A DNA stretch of 64,000 nucleotides from CAZOJJ01 sp964580105 (GCA_964580105.1 CAZOJJ010000006.1:33326-97325); one strand, 5' to 3'. Counted from the first letter of the stretch, positions 43,627 through 53,041 are shown. Notes: generated by a model not told the origin, from the sequence alone. Made by a program: numbers and translations.

Positions 43627-44646
43627 TCAGAAGGAGAAGTCCACGGTGAAGCGGGCCAGCACGTCGGCGTCCTCGGCGCCGTCGGTGCGGGCCCAGCGGA
43701 GGTTGGGGGTGAGGCGGACGTATTCGATGGGCGCGTAGGAGACGCCGAGGAGGGCGAGGCTCCCGTAGCCCGTTTCGACGGCGCCCTCCGCGTCGTCGGC
43801 GAATGCCTCCCGGCGCACGCGGTCGAACCGCCCCACCAACTCCACGCCGTCCGCGACCTCGGCGACGGCGAAGATGCTTACGCCGGCCCCGGTCAGTTCC
43901 TCTTCGGTGCCCTCGAAGCCGAGGGCGCGCACGTAGCCCTCGACGCCGGCCCGCCACGCGTCGGCGACGTAGGCGGCGAGGGCGTGGAGCGCCCGGTCGG
44001 TCTCGCGGTCGTCGGGGAAGGCGGCGAGGGTGCCGCCGAGGGCGAACACGGCGGGTGCCGCCGGGCGCACCTGGAGCTGGGCGTAGCCGCGCTTGTGCCG
44101 GTCGTCCTCGGGGAAGACACCCTCGTTGTTGCCCACCATCAGGCCGTAGCGGAGGAGGCCGTCGGGGCCGATCGGAATGGGGCCGTCGGCGCGGAGGCCG
44201 AGGTCGCGTGAGGAGACCACGCCGCTGAGGTCCATCACCGTCCGCTCCAGGCTCCGGTAGCCCCACGCGTCCTCGGTCACGTCGAACGCCGGCGGCGGTG
44301 TGATGCCGAGGGTGAGGCGGTGTTCGCCGGGAGCCTGCCAGCGGAGGTAGAGGTCCTTGACGAAGGGCACGGCGCCCCTCGGGCCGAGGGTGCCGTCGCC
44401 CGCCTCGAGGCGGGCGCGGGCGCTGAAGGCGTCGGAAAAGCCGACGTCGGTGGTGAGGTAGAGCCGGCGGTAGGTGAAGCCGTGGAGGTCCACGCGGGCG
44501 GAGTCCGGCGAGGCGAGCCGGTAGTAGGCGTCGAGGTAGGCGAGCCCGCCGAGGCGCACCTCCGGCTGTGCGGCGGCCGGCCGGATGGACACGGCCACCA
44601 CCACGAGCGCGGCGGCGACGAGGCGGGTCGGGTGGGCGAACCGCAT
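43627..44646 (-). CDS. Outer-membrane porin, first gene of the pst operon
   Basis: 339 aa; signal peptide ends near RPAAAQ (residue 27). The rest alternates hydrophobic and polar residues and ends in Phe (ARFTVDFSF), as expected for an outer-membrane beta barrel. Repeated aromatic girdle strands (GFTYRRLYLTTDVGF, DLYLRWQAPGEHRLTLG) resemble phosphate-selective porins O/P. Operon position with pstSCAB-phoU supports phosphate entry through the outer membrane. The start at 44646 begins the signal peptide. Confidence 0.82.
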   Translation of the reverse strand: MRFAHPTRLVAAALVVVAVSIRPAAAQPEVRLGGLAYLDAYYRLASPDSARVDLHGFTYRRLYLTTDVGFSDAFSARARLEAGDGTLGPRGAVPFVKDLYLRWQAPGEHRLTLGITPPPAFDVTEDAWGYRSLERTVMDLSGVVSSRDLGLRADGPIPIGPDGLLRYGLMVGNNEGVFPEDDRHKRGYAQLQVRPAAPAVFALGGTLAAFPDDRETDRALHALAAYVADAWRAGVEGYVRALGFEGTEEELTGAGVSIFAVAEVADGVELVGRFDRVRREAFADDAEGAVETGYGSLALLGVSYAPIEYVRLTPNLRWARTDGAEDADVLARFTVDFSF

Positions 44647-44700
44647 GAGGGTGGGAGGTAGGAATGACTCGCTCCGCACGGGTGGGGGCGAGGGACCGCG

Positions 44701-44709
44701 AGAAACCTA
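44701..44709 (-). promoter_or_regulatory. Candidate -7 element TAGGTTTCT for the porin-pst operon
   Basis: First T is 63 bases before the porin start; the GTGTTAACAC palindrome lies 31 bases further upstream, about where a -35-region activator would bind. Confidence 0.45.
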
Positions 44710-44739
44710 TCCCGCGGCCCCGGTTCAGGAATTACGGCT

Positions 44740-44749
44740 GTGTTAACAC
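44740..44749. promoter_or_regulatory. Palindrome GTGTTAACAC, possible operator for the pst operon
   Basis: Perfect 10-base palindrome in an otherwise GC-rich spacer, upstream of the porin promoter motif. TTAACA-like half sites occur in PhoP/PhoB-type boxes of several phyla. Assignment is by position only. Confidence 0.3.
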
Positions 44750-44854
44750 CCCCGACGGCGCGGGCGGCTCCATCGAATCCTCACGGCATGAGGCGCAACG
44801 AAGGCCGCGAGCGGGCGGGGTGGATTGATCCTTGTACGGTGAACCCGGGGCCGC

Positions 44855-44898
44855 CCCGTTCGTAGGGGCGCACGAACCCGTTCGTAGGGGCGCACGAA
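44855..44898. repeat. 22-base direct repeat with palindromic arms, 2 copies
   Basis: Unit CCCGTTCGTAGGGGCGCACGAA twice in tandem (written here in two parts: CCCGTTCGTAGG then GGCGCACGAA). Each unit has arms TTCGT/ACGAA, so it can fold as a small hairpin. It resembles dispersed GTAGGGGC-type repeats seen in other bacterial genomes. Confidence 0.85.
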
Positions 44899-44927
44899 AG
44901 CGAGGGGCCGGCCCGTTGCCGGCTGTG

Positions 44928-44936
44928 TACCTTCAG
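44928..44936 (+). promoter_or_regulatory. Candidate -7 element TACCTTCAG for the S41 protease
   Basis: First T is 37 bases before the ATG at 44965. Confidence 0.45.
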
Positions 44937-44964
44937 CGCAACCGCGCCTACCACCCCCGACGCC

Positions 44965-46668
44965 ATGACGCACCGCCGATTCCTGCTTCCCATCGCCGCT
45001 GTCGTGCTGGCCGTGGGTATCGTCCTGGGCTTCCACGTCCGCGACGTCGCCTCGGGCAGCGACGACTACGAGAACCTCCGCAAGATCGAGGAAGCCTACA
45101 ACTTCATCACGCGCAGCTACGTCGAGCGCGTGGACTCGGCGCAGCTGGCCGAGGACGCCATCGAGGGGATGCTGGCCGGGCTCGACCCGCACTCCATCTA
45201 CATCTCGGCCGAGGAGATGCGGAGCGTCCAGGAGAGCTTCAACGCCTCCTTCGAGGGCATCGGCATCTACTACGAGCTGATCAAGGGGCCCGGCGACCGC
45301 GACACGCTGGCGGTGCTCATGCCCATCGCCGGCGGCCCGAGCGAGGAGGCCGGCCTCCAGCCGGGCGACCGCATCATTCAGATCGACGACACCACGGCCA
45401 TCGGCTTCACCTCCGAGCTGGTGCAGCGCTACCTCAAGGGGCCGGCGGGCACCCGCGTGACGGTCCACGTCAGCCGCCCCGGCTACGACGAGATCCTGCC
45501 CTTCACCATCACGCGTGACCGGATTCCCCTCAACACCGTCGTCTCGACCTACATGCTCGACGACGAGACGGGCTACGTCAAGCTCCAGCGGTTCGCGCGG
45601 ACGAGCCACGCCGAGCTGCTCGAATCCATCCGCTCGCTGCGCGAACAGGGGATGGAGCGCCTCGTGCTCGATCTGCGCGGGAACGCCGGCGGCCTGCTCG
45701 AGCAGGCCTGGCGCGTCGCCGACGAGTTCCTCCCGGCCGGCGACATGGTCGTCTATACGGACAGCCGCCACCAGGGCAACAACCGGCAGTACCGCGCCAC
45801 CGGCGGCGGCTCCTTCGAGCAGGACCCGGTGATCGTGCTGGTGGATGAGAACTCGGCCTCGGCTTCCGAGATCGTGGCGGGCGCGCTCCAGGACCACGAC
45901 CGCGCCCTCGTCGTCGGGCGGCGGACGTTCGGCAAGGGGCTCGTCCAGCAGCAGTTTCCGCTGGCCGACGGGTCCGTACTCCAGATGACCGTCTCGCGGT
46001 ATTTCACGCCGGTGGGCCGCCTCATCCAGACGCCGTACTACCAGGGCGAGACGGACGAGGACTACTACGAGGCCAAGGCCGAGCTCCGCGCGATGATGGA
46101 GGGCGACCTCCCCGAGACCGGCCTCGTGGACGTGTCCACCTTCGCCGAGCTGGTGCCGGACTCGCTGAAGTTCCGCACGGACGGCGGCCGGATCGTCTTC
46201 GGCGGCGGCGGCATCCTGCCGGACTACCTCGTCCGCGCCGACTCGCTCTCGCCCGCGCTCCGCACCGTCATCGGGCGCAACCTCGACAACGAGTTCGCCC
46301 GCGTCCGCCTCGACCAGCTCGGCGAGCACTTCCGCACGGAGTGGGCCGGCCGGGAGGCCGAGTTCATCCGCTCCTTCGAGGTGGACGACGCCACCTTCGA
46401 GGCCTTCCTCGACTTCGCCGACGACCACGGCGTCGAGGTCGTCGAGGCGCGGCCGGCGGAGGCACCGGGGGCGCCCATCCTCGTCCGCTCCGAGGCGTAC
46501 GCCGCCCGCGAGGACATCGAGGTCCGCATCAAGGCGTTCCTCGCTCGCCGGCTCTACGACGTGGACGCGTTCTACCCCGTCGTGGCCCGCGTGGACCGCA
46601 CGCTCATGGAGGCGATGACGCTCTGGGACGCCGCGCGCGACCTCGTGGCGTCCCATCCCCAGCGGTGA
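44965..46668 (+). CDS. C-terminal processing protease (S41 family, CtpA/Prc-like)
   Basis: 567 aa periplasmic serine protease with an N-terminal membrane anchor (FLLPIAAVVLAVGIVLGF). PDZ domain about 90-175 (GGPSEEAGLQPGDRIIQIDD), catalytic core about 185-370 with the Ser-Lys dyad Ser299 (ENSASASEI) and Lys324 (RRTFGKGLV). A C-terminal helical extension of about 190 residues is typical of Bacteroidota members. It trims or degrades envelope proteins with exposed C-termini. Followed by a 314-base spacer. Confidence 0.94.
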   Translation: MTHRRFLLPIAAVVLAVGIVLGFHVRDVASGSDDYENLRKIEEAYNFITRSYVERVDSAQLAEDAIEGMLAGLDPHSIYISAEEMRSVQESFNASFEGIGIYYELIKGPGDRDTLAVLMPIAGGPSEEAGLQPGDRIIQIDDTTAIGFTSELVQRYLKGPAGTRVTVHVSRPGYDEILPFTITRDRIPLNTVVSTYMLDDETGYVKLQRFARTSHAELLESIRSLREQGMERLVLDLRGNAGGLLEQAWRVADEFLPAGDMVVYTDSRHQGNNRQYRATGGGSFEQDPVIVLVDENSASASEIVAGALQDHDRALVVGRRTFGKGLVQQQFPLADGSVLQMTVSRYFTPVGRLIQTPYYQGETDEDYYEAKAELRAMMEGDLPETGLVDVSTFAELVPDSLKFRTDGGRIVFGGGGILPDYLVRADSLSPALRTVIGRNLDNEFARVRLDQLGEHFRTEWAGREAEFIRSFEVDDATFEAFLDFADDHGVEVVEARPAEAPGAPILVRSEAYAAREDIEVRIKAFLARRLYDVDAFYPVVARVDRTLMEAMTLWDAARDLVASHPQR

Positions 46669-46694
46669 CGACACCGGGTTAAAAAATCTGCACT

Positions 46695-46731
46695 ACGCCG
46701 GGCGTCGGAGGGCAACTTCGGCGCCCGGCGT
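46695..46731 (-). terminator. GC-rich hairpin with T-run on the minus strand
   Basis: ACGCCGGGCG / CGCCCGGCGT, 10-bp stem. On the minus strand the stem is followed after about 8 bases by TTTTTT; on the plus strand it lacks a U-tract but may still end the protease transcript. No minus-strand gene needs it. Confidence 0.45.
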
Positions 46732-46799
46732 GTGTCAGGAGGGGGCGAGACGGGCCGCTACGCTCCCCGGGGGCGCCCTTCCGGGTGCGGCACGTTGCG

Positions 46800-46828
46800 T
46801 TGACAATGCCGACGCCAGTAGGGATATT
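46800..46828 (+). promoter_or_regulatory. Sigma70-type promoter for exbB
   Basis: Perfect -35 TTGACA (46800-46805), 17-base spacer, -10 GATATT (4 of 6 matches, 46823-46828). Unlike the other promoters seen here. It would give a leader of about 150 bases before exbB. Confidence 0.5.
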
Positions 46829-46971
46829 GGGGGGCCTTTCGGTGCCGCTACGGCCAGCGACCGGGCACCCTACGCCCTTCTGTCCTGCTCCTCGCGTCCC
46901 CCGCCCGAAGGCCCCTTCCTGCGAAGGGCTTTCTTCCCCCACCTGCCCACCCCCGCTTACGCACCCCCCCT

Positions 46972-46977
46972 GGAGGT
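46972..46977 (+). promoter_or_regulatory. Canonical Shine-Dalgarno GGAGGT before exbB
   Basis: GGAGGT with a 5-base spacer to the ATG at 46983. Notable because nearly every other start in the window has no such site. Confidence 0.75.
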
Positions 46978-46982
46978 AGTCT

Positions 46983-47759
46983 ATGAAGCTATACGCGCTG
47001 CTGCTGATGCAGGAAGCCACCGCTGATTCCGGGTTCACCAACGAACTCGTCCGCCGCTTCAACGAAGGCGGCGACTTCATGTGGCCCGTCCTCATCTGCC
47101 TCGTGATCGGCCTCGCCATCGCCTTCGAGCGGATCATCTCGCTCAACCGCGCGGACATCAACTCGCGGAAGTTCATGAGCAACGTGAAGGAGGCCCTCGA
47201 GAGCGGCGGCGTCTCCTCGGCCGAGGAGGTGTGTGCGAACACGCGCGGCCCCGTGGCCTCGGTCGTCCAGGCCGGGCTCCTTCGCTACGACGAGGGCATG
47301 GACGCGGTCGAGAAGGCGGTCGTGGCCTACGGCTCCATCGAGATGAGCTTCCTCGAGCGGGGGCTCGTCTGGCTGAGCCTGTTCATCTCGCTGGCCCCGA
47401 TGTTCGGCTTCCTCGGCACGGTGGTGGGCATGGTCGAGGCGTTCGACGCCATCGAGCAGGCGGGCGACATCTCGCCGAGCCTCGTCGCCAACGGCATCAA
47501 GATCGCCCTGCTCACGACGGTGGCCGGCCTCATCGTGGCCATCATCCTCCAGGTGTTCTACAACTACTGCGTGTCCAAGATCGACCGGATCGTGGCCGAG
47601 ATGGAGGAGGCCTCGGTCGAGCTCATCGACGCGCTGGCGATGATGAACATGGGGCGGCCCGTCCGCGCCGTCGGCGTCGGTTCCTCGCGCGGCACGCTCC
47701 CCTCGGCGTCGAGCGAGACCGGCCGGGGCGACGACCTGACCAAGACGGATCTCTCCTGA
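46983..47759 (+). CDS. exbB: MotA/TolQ/ExbB proton channel protein
   Basis: 258 aa; three membrane helices (about 35-57, 131-155, 170-195). Features: GDFMWPVLICLVIGLAIAFERI, EMSFLERGLVWLSLFISLAPMFGFLGTVVGMVEAFDAI and IALLTTVAGLIVAIILQVFYNY. Forms the proton channel that energises TonB-dependent or Tol-type envelope work. First gene of exbB, 102-aa membrane protein, exbD, exbD. Confidence 0.95.
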   Translation: MKLYALLLMQEATADSGFTNELVRRFNEGGDFMWPVLICLVIGLAIAFERIISLNRADINSRKFMSNVKEALESGGVSSAEEVCANTRGPVASVVQAGLLRYDEGMDAVEKAVVAYGSIEMSFLERGLVWLSLFISLAPMFGFLGTVVGMVEAFDAIEQAGDISPSLVANGIKIALLTTVAGLIVAIILQVFYNYCVSKIDRIVAEMEEASVELIDALAMMNMGRPVRAVGVGSSRGTLPSASSETGRGDDLTKTDLS

Positions 47760-47853
47760 TCCGCGCCCGCCTCCGGCGCCGGGTTCGCTGCCGAACCGGG
47801 TGCCGGAGGCGCGCCCCCTCCTCGCCCACCCGGATCTCACCGTCAGACTTCCC

Positions 47854-48162
47854 ATGGACCTCGTTTCCCTCCTCATCTACGTCTGCCTCGGGCTCATCGG
47901 GGTCAGCCTCCTGCTGATGGCCGGGTTCGGTCTCCGCGCGCTCGTTTCGGGCCGGAAGAACCTCGTCGCCATGGTGGGCTATGCCCTCGCCGTGGTTCTC
48001 TTCATCGGGGCCTACCTCGTGGTGAGCGCCGACGGGTACCCGCCGCAGGGCACGAACGAGGTGACCCAGGCCGAGGTGGCCATCGTCTACACGGCGGTCA
48101 TCATGCTGGGCCTCGCGTTCCTGGCCCTCATCGTCTCCGGCGTCCGCGGCCTGATCCGCTAG
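47854..48162 (+). CDS. Small membrane protein between exbB and exbD
   Basis: 102 aa with three hydrophobic segments (about 3-25, 38-58, 75-98). Function unknown. Its fixed place between ExbB and two ExbD genes in related genomes suggests it is an accessory part of the channel; this rests on context. The start at 47854 is chosen as the first ATG before the hydrophobic stretch. Confidence 0.75.
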   Translation: MDLVSLLIYVCLGLIGVSLLLMAGFGLRALVSGRKNLVAMVGYALAVVLFIGAYLVVSADGYPPQGTNEVTQAEVAIVYTAVIMLGLAFLALIVSGVRGLIR

Positions 48163-48219
48163 CCCGGCCGACCTCCGCGCCGAGGCGGCCGGCCCCGGCG
48201 CCCTCGACCCCCCACCGTC

Positions 48220-48807
48220 ATGCCGCTCCTGAAACGCCGCACCACGCGCGAGGCGGAGATCCCGACCGCGTCGATGGCGGACATCGCCTTCCTCCTGCTG
48301 ATCTTCTTCCTCGTCACCACGACGATCGACGTCGACTCCGGCATCTACATGCAGCTGCCGCCGAAGCTCGACGAGAACACGCCTCCGCCGGAGATCAAGC
48401 AGCGCAACCTCCTCAACGTGCTCGTCTCGGCCGGCGGCGACGTGCTCCTCGACGGCGAGTTCATGCAGATCAGCCAGATCCGCGACGTCGTCAAGCGCCA
48501 CGTCACCAACGAGGGGCGCCTCCCGAACTTCTCGGAGAACCCCGACCTCGCCATCGTCTCGTTCAAGACCGAGCGCGGCACGCGGTACGAGACCTACGTG
48601 GACGTCCTCGACGAGATCAAGGGCGCCTACCTCGACATCCGCGACGACTACGCCCGCCAGATCGCCGGCGTGGACTACGCCACGTACAAGGGCACCCTCG
48701 GCGAAGGCGACGAGGACCTCGTCGCGGAGAAGTACCCCATCAAGATCTCGCTCGCGGAGCCGGACCCGGGCACGGGGGGCGCCGCGTCGGCCCCCGCCGC
48801 GCCGTAA
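48220..48807 (+). CDS. exbD: ExbD/TolR-type proton channel subunit (1)
   Basis: 195 aa. One N-terminal membrane helix with the proton-path aspartate (IPTASMADIAFLLLIFFLVTTTI), then a periplasmic domain. The extra C-terminal part (about residues 130-195) is longer than E. coli ExbD (141 aa). Couples the ExbB channel to TonB or a similar partner; no tonB gene is in the window. Confidence 0.93.
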   Translation: MPLLKRRTTREAEIPTASMADIAFLLLIFFLVTTTIDVDSGIYMQLPPKLDENTPPPEIKQRNLLNVLVSAGGDVLLDGEFMQISQIRDVVKRHVTNEGRLPNFSENPDLAIVSFKTERGTRYETYVDVLDEIKGAYLDIRDDYARQIAGVDYATYKGTLGEGDEDLVAEKYPIKISLAEPDPGTGGAASAPAAP

Positions 48808-48834
48808 CCCCCGCCCCCTTCGACAGCCACCCCC

Positions 48835-49293
48835 ATGTCGGTTCACTTCAAGAAGAAGGCCGCCACGACGAAGCAGGAGATCCCGACCGCTTCGCTGCCG
48901 GACATCATCTTCATGCTCCTGATCTTCTTCATGGTCACGACGGTGCTCCGGGAGACCGAGCTCCTCGTGCGGACGAGCCTGCCCCAGGCGGAGTCCGTGG
49001 AGAAGATCGAGCAGAAGCGGCTCGTGTCCTACATCTACATCGGCCCCCAGAAGCTGCCCACGGGCGGGTTCGGCGAGCCCGCCGTCCAGATCGACGACGC
49101 CATCGTGGACGACATCACGGAGATCCGGAACATCATGTACCGGAAGGTCCTCGAGGAGCCGCGCATGATCATTTCGTTCCGCGTGGACCGCGAGGCGGAG
49201 ACGGGGCTGCTCTACGACGTGCAGCAGGAGCTCCGCGAGGCGGAGACCCTCCGCATCAACTACTCCACCGCGCGCGAGGCCGACCTGGAGTAG
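48835..49293 (+). CDS. exbD: ExbD/TolR-type proton channel subunit (2)
   Basis: 152 aa, with IPTASLPDIIFMLLIFFMVTTVL carrying the membrane aspartate. The periplasmic part includes IYIGPQKLPTGGFGEPAVQIDD, typical of the second ExbD of Bacteroidota clusters. It starts 27 bases after the first exbD. Confidence 0.93.
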   Translation: MSVHFKKKAATTKQEIPTASLPDIIFMLLIFFMVTTVLRETELLVRTSLPQAESVEKIEQKRLVSYIYIGPQKLPTGGFGEPAVQIDDAIVDDITEIRNIMYRKVLEEPRMIISFRVDREAETGLLYDVQQELREAETLRINYSTAREADLE

Positions 49294-49404
49294 CGCCGGC
49301 GTGCGTCGCTCGTCGTGCGGGGGCGTGCCTGGTCGGGTGCGCCCCCGCGCTCGTTTCGGGCGCGTCTTTTACCGCTCTCCATCCACGCCCCGAGGCAGGC
49401 GGGG

Positions 49405-49413
49405 TAGTTTCGG
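49405..49413 (+). promoter_or_regulatory. Candidate -7 element TAGTTTCGG for the isocitrate dehydrogenase
   Basis: First T is 47 bases before the ATG at 49452. Confidence 0.45.
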
Positions 49414-49451
49414 AGGCGTCCCCTCTCCCGCTCGTTCAGCCTGCCCCGGAC

Positions 49452-50471
<1,020 letters not shown>

Positions 50472-50492
50472 TCCCTCCTGCACCGCACCGCG

Positions 50493-50918
50493 ATGATCCA
50501 GCGCGTCCAGACCGTCTACCTGCTCTTCTCGGCGATCCTCCTGCTGCTCTTTCTCTCCTTTGCCGGCAGCAACCTCGGCGCTTTCCTGGCGGGGCTGACC
50601 TGGGCGATGCCGGTGGCCTACGCGCTCGCGGGGCTGACGGCGGCCGTCGCCTTCGTTGCCGTCTTCCTCTACAAGCAGCGCGCGACCCAGGCGAAGGTGG
50701 TGATGGCGGCGATGTGGCTGGACCTGCTGCTGGTGCTCGTGCTGGCCGGGGCGATGGGCTACCTCTCCTTCGCCGCCGAGGGCGCCGTGACGCCCATCGG
50801 GATGGCGGGCTACGGCGCGTTACTGCTGCCCGTCGTGGCCTACGTGGGGCTGCGCATGGCACACCGGGGCGTCAAGCAGGACATCGAGCTCGTCCGGTCG
50901 ATGGACCGGCTCCGCTGA
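50493..50918 (+). CDS. DUF4293 membrane protein
   Basis: 141 aa, four hydrophobic helices. The opening MIQRVQTVYLLFSAILLLL and ending DIELVRSMDRLR are the hallmarks of DUF4293, a family limited to Bacteroidota and relatives. Function unknown. It lies 21 bases after the isocitrate dehydrogenase and one base before the next gene. Confidence 0.88.
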   Translation: MIQRVQTVYLLFSAILLLLFLSFAGSNLGAFLAGLTWAMPVAYALAGLTAAVAFVAVFLYKQRATQAKVVMAAMWLDLLLVLVLAGAMGYLSFAAEGAVTPIGMAGYGALLLPVVAYVGLRMAHRGVKQDIELVRSMDRLR

Positions 50919-50919
50919 C

Positions 50920-51816
50920 GTGGCCACCGGGGCGCCGCCCGCCGCGCGGGTGCCGCTGCGGGTCTGGCTCGTCCTGGCCGTGGGCCTCGCCACGTTCGGC
51001 TCCTCGGCCATCCTCGTCCGCTACGCCTCGGACGCCCCCGGCCTGACCGTCGCCGTGTGGCGGACGGGGCTCGCGGCGGTGCTCGTGGCGCCGCTGGCGC
51101 TGGCGAAAGCGAGACCGGCGCTCCGGGCACTGTCCCGCCGCGACCTCGCCCTCATCGGGGCGGCGGGCGTGCTCCTCGGCCTCCACTTCATCGGCTACAT
51201 CGAGTCGCTCTACCACACGAGCGTGGCGAGTTCGTCGGTGCTCGTGACGACGAGTCCGCTGTTCATCGCGGCCCTGGGGTACGTCTTTCTGCGGGAGCGG
51301 CTCGCGGCGCGGACCATCGTCGCCATCGGGACGGCCGTGCTGGGGGCGGCCCTCATCGGTCTGGCCGACGCGCAGGCGGGGGCGTTTCCGCGCGCCGGGT
51401 TCGGCAACGCCCTCGCCCTCCTGGCGGCGCTCCTCTTCTCGGGCTACCTCCTCATCGGGCGGGCGGTGCGGCAGCGGGCGGACTTCCTCGCGTACCTCCT
51501 CCCGGTCTACGGCGTGGCCGCGCTGACGTGCCTCGTGGCCGCGTGGGGGCGCGGCGTGCCGCTTGTCCAGCCCCTGCCCATCCTCGGGCTGTGCCTGCTG
51601 ATGGCGCTCGGCCCCCAACTCCTCGGCCACGGCTCGTTCAACTACGCCGTCCGCTACCTCCCGGCGGCGCTCCTCGGCCTGCTCTCGCTCATCGAGCCCG
51701 TGGTCGCCTCGCTCTTGGCGCTGGTACTCTTCGGCGAGGCGCCGCCTGCCCTTGCGGTCGTCGGCATGGTGGCCGTGCTGGCGTCCATCGCCGTCGTGTT
51801 CGTGCGGCGGGCGTGA
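50920..51816 (+). CDS. EamA-family (DMT superfamily) exporter
   Basis: 298 aa with ten membrane helices in two EamA repeats (WRTGLAAVLVAPLALAKARP in the first, YAVRYLPAALLGLLSLIEPVVASLLALVLFGE in the second). Likely exports amino acids or metabolites. The GTG at 50920 is chosen because it is one base after the DUF4293 stop and no ATG precedes the first helix. Ends one base from the convergent glycosyltransferase. Confidence 0.9.
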   Translation: MATGAPPAARVPLRVWLVLAVGLATFGSSAILVRYASDAPGLTVAVWRTGLAAVLVAPLALAKARPALRALSRRDLALIGAAGVLLGLHFIGYIESLYHTSVASSSVLVTTSPLFIAALGYVFLRERLAARTIVAIGTAVLGAALIGLADAQAGAFPRAGFGNALALLAALLFSGYLLIGRAVRQRADFLAYLLPVYGVAALTCLVAAWGRGVPLVQPLPILGLCLLMALGPQLLGHGSFNYAVRYLPAALLGLLSLIEPVVASLLALVLFGEAPPALAVVGMVAVLASIAVVFVRRA

Positions 51817-51817
51817 C

Positions 51818-52864
51818 TCAGCGCCAGGCCGGGCCGAAGCGCTCCAGCGGCAGGTCCCGGAAGCGACGGCGGCCCCGCGCGTAGTAGTCGAACGCGATGA
51901 GCCCTTCGTAGGGCGGGCGCACGGCGTCCGGGCCCGGGCGGGCGTCGGCGTACGCGGGGAAGAGGGCGCGGGCGTCGCGGTAGGCGCGGCGGATGGCCGA
52001 GGCCTCTCCGCGGTGGCCCGTCGCCAGCGCGCGAACGACGGCGAGGTGGTCCACCGCCCAGCGCTTCCGAAACACGGCCGGCCAGCGGTCCGGGGCCGTG
52101 TTCTTGTAGAGCATCAGGAGGCTGTTGCGAAAGTTGAGGTACGCCTTGCGCGGGTCGCCCTGCGGGAGCGAGGCGCCGCCGAGGTGGTACACCTCGCTCC
52201 GGGGCTCGACGCGGACGCGCCGGCCGCGCCGCCACAGCCGCCAGCACAGGTCGATCTCCTCCATGTGCATCCCGAACCGCTCGTCGAGGCCGCCCGCCTC
52301 GACGAAGGCGTCGCGGCGGAGGAGGAGGGCGGCGCCCGAGGCCCACAGCACGTCCCGCGCGTCGTCGTACTGGCCCTCGTCGCGTTCGAGCGTGAAGAAC
52401 AGCCGCCCCCGCGTGAACGGGTAGCCGACGGCGTCGAGGAAGCCGCCGGAGGCGCCGGCGTATTCGAACCGCGTGCGGTCGGCGTGCTGGAGCAGCTTGG
52501 GCTGGACGGCGGCCACGTCCGCACTCGCCTCCAGCACGGCGACGAGTGGGCGCAGCCACCCGGGCGGCACCTCCACGTCGTTGTTGAGGAGGCAGACGTA
52601 CGGGCTCGTCGTCTGGGCGACGGCCGCGTTGTTGCCCTTCGCGAAGAGCCAGTTCGCGGGGTGCCGGATGACGCGGACGGCCGGGTGCGCCTCGGCGAGC
52701 CAGTCGGCCGTGCCGTCGGCCGAGGCGTTGTCGGCCACGACGACTTCGAAGCGCGGGCCGTCGCCGTCGGCGTAGTCGGTCGCGAGGACGGAGGGGAGGA
52801 AGCGCTCCAGCAGGCCGCGCCCGTTCCAGGTGACGATGACGATGGAGACGTGGGGGAGGGGCAC
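51818..52864 (-). CDS. Family 2 glycosyltransferase (rhamnosyltransferase-like)
   Basis: 348 aa GT-A enzyme: VSIVIVTWNGRGLLERFLPSVL, VVADNASADGTADWL, LLNNDVEVPPGWL (DxD-like) and GGLDERFGMHMEEIDLCWRL (ExDLxWR acceptor region). Similar to transferases of cell-surface polysaccharides. The GTG at 52864 gives MPLPHVSIVIV, the family N-terminus; the longer frame to 52990 would run through a promoter motif and into the terminator of the upstream RNA. Confidence 0.88.
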   Translation of the reverse strand: MPLPHVSIVIVTWNGRGLLERFLPSVLATDYADGDGPRFEVVVADNASADGTADWLAEAHPAVRVIRHPANWLFAKGNNAAVAQTTSPYVCLLNNDVEVPPGWLRPLVAVLEASADVAAVQPKLLQHADRTRFEYAGASGGFLDAVGYPFTRGRLFFTLERDEGQYDDARDVLWASGAALLLRRDAFVEAGGLDERFGMHMEEIDLCWRLWRRGRRVRVEPRSEVYHLGGASLPQGDPRKAYLNFRNSLLMLYKNTAPDRWPAVFRKRWAVDHLAVVRALATGHRGEASAIRRAYRDARALFPAYADARPGPDAVRPPYEGLIAFDYYARGRRRFRDLPLERFGPAWR

Positions 52865-52887
52865 GGGCGCGGAGGGCGGCGAGGGGC

Positions 52888-52896
52888 CGGAAACTA
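52888..52896 (-). promoter_or_regulatory. Candidate -7 element TAGTTTCCG for the glycosyltransferase
   Basis: First T is 32 bases before the GTG start; lies downstream of the terminator at 52989-53041, so the gene does not depend on that upstream RNA. Confidence 0.45.
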
Positions 52897-52988
52897 CGCG
52901 CGCCCGGGTTGGTCGGCGACGCCGCCGAGGCCGACGTGCCCGCCATGACCCGTGGTGACGGCACAGCTGGGCGCTGGCCCGATCTCCC

Positions 52989-53041
52989 AAAAAAGACGCC
53001 GGCGCGGCCTATCGGACCCCACCACAGGTCCAGGCCGCGCC
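52989..53041 (-). terminator. Rho-independent terminator
   Basis: 10-bp perfect GC-rich stem (53001-53010 with 53032-53041), inner 5-bp stem, then six T residues on the minus strand six bases after the stem. Confidence 0.75.

Larger units (their letters stand above)
44647..44964. other. 318-base divergent promoter region between the porin-pst operon and the S41 protease
   Basis: Contains two promoter-like motifs facing outward (44709 minus, 44928 plus), a 10-base palindrome GTGTTAACAC (44740-44749) that could be a phosphate-response operator, and a 22-base direct repeat (44855-44898). No coding region supported. Confidence 0.7.
46669..46982 (+). other. 314-base spacer with hairpin, sigma70-type promoter and long exbB leader
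   Basis: No coding region supported. It contains a GC-rich hairpin (46695-46731), a TTGACA promoter (46800-46828) and a Shine-Dalgarno (46972-46977). Confidence 0.65.

Noticed and set aside
46669..46982. Short frames in the exbB leader (46730-47026)
   Set aside because: Low-complexity composition, no start context, and they overlap exbB out of frame.
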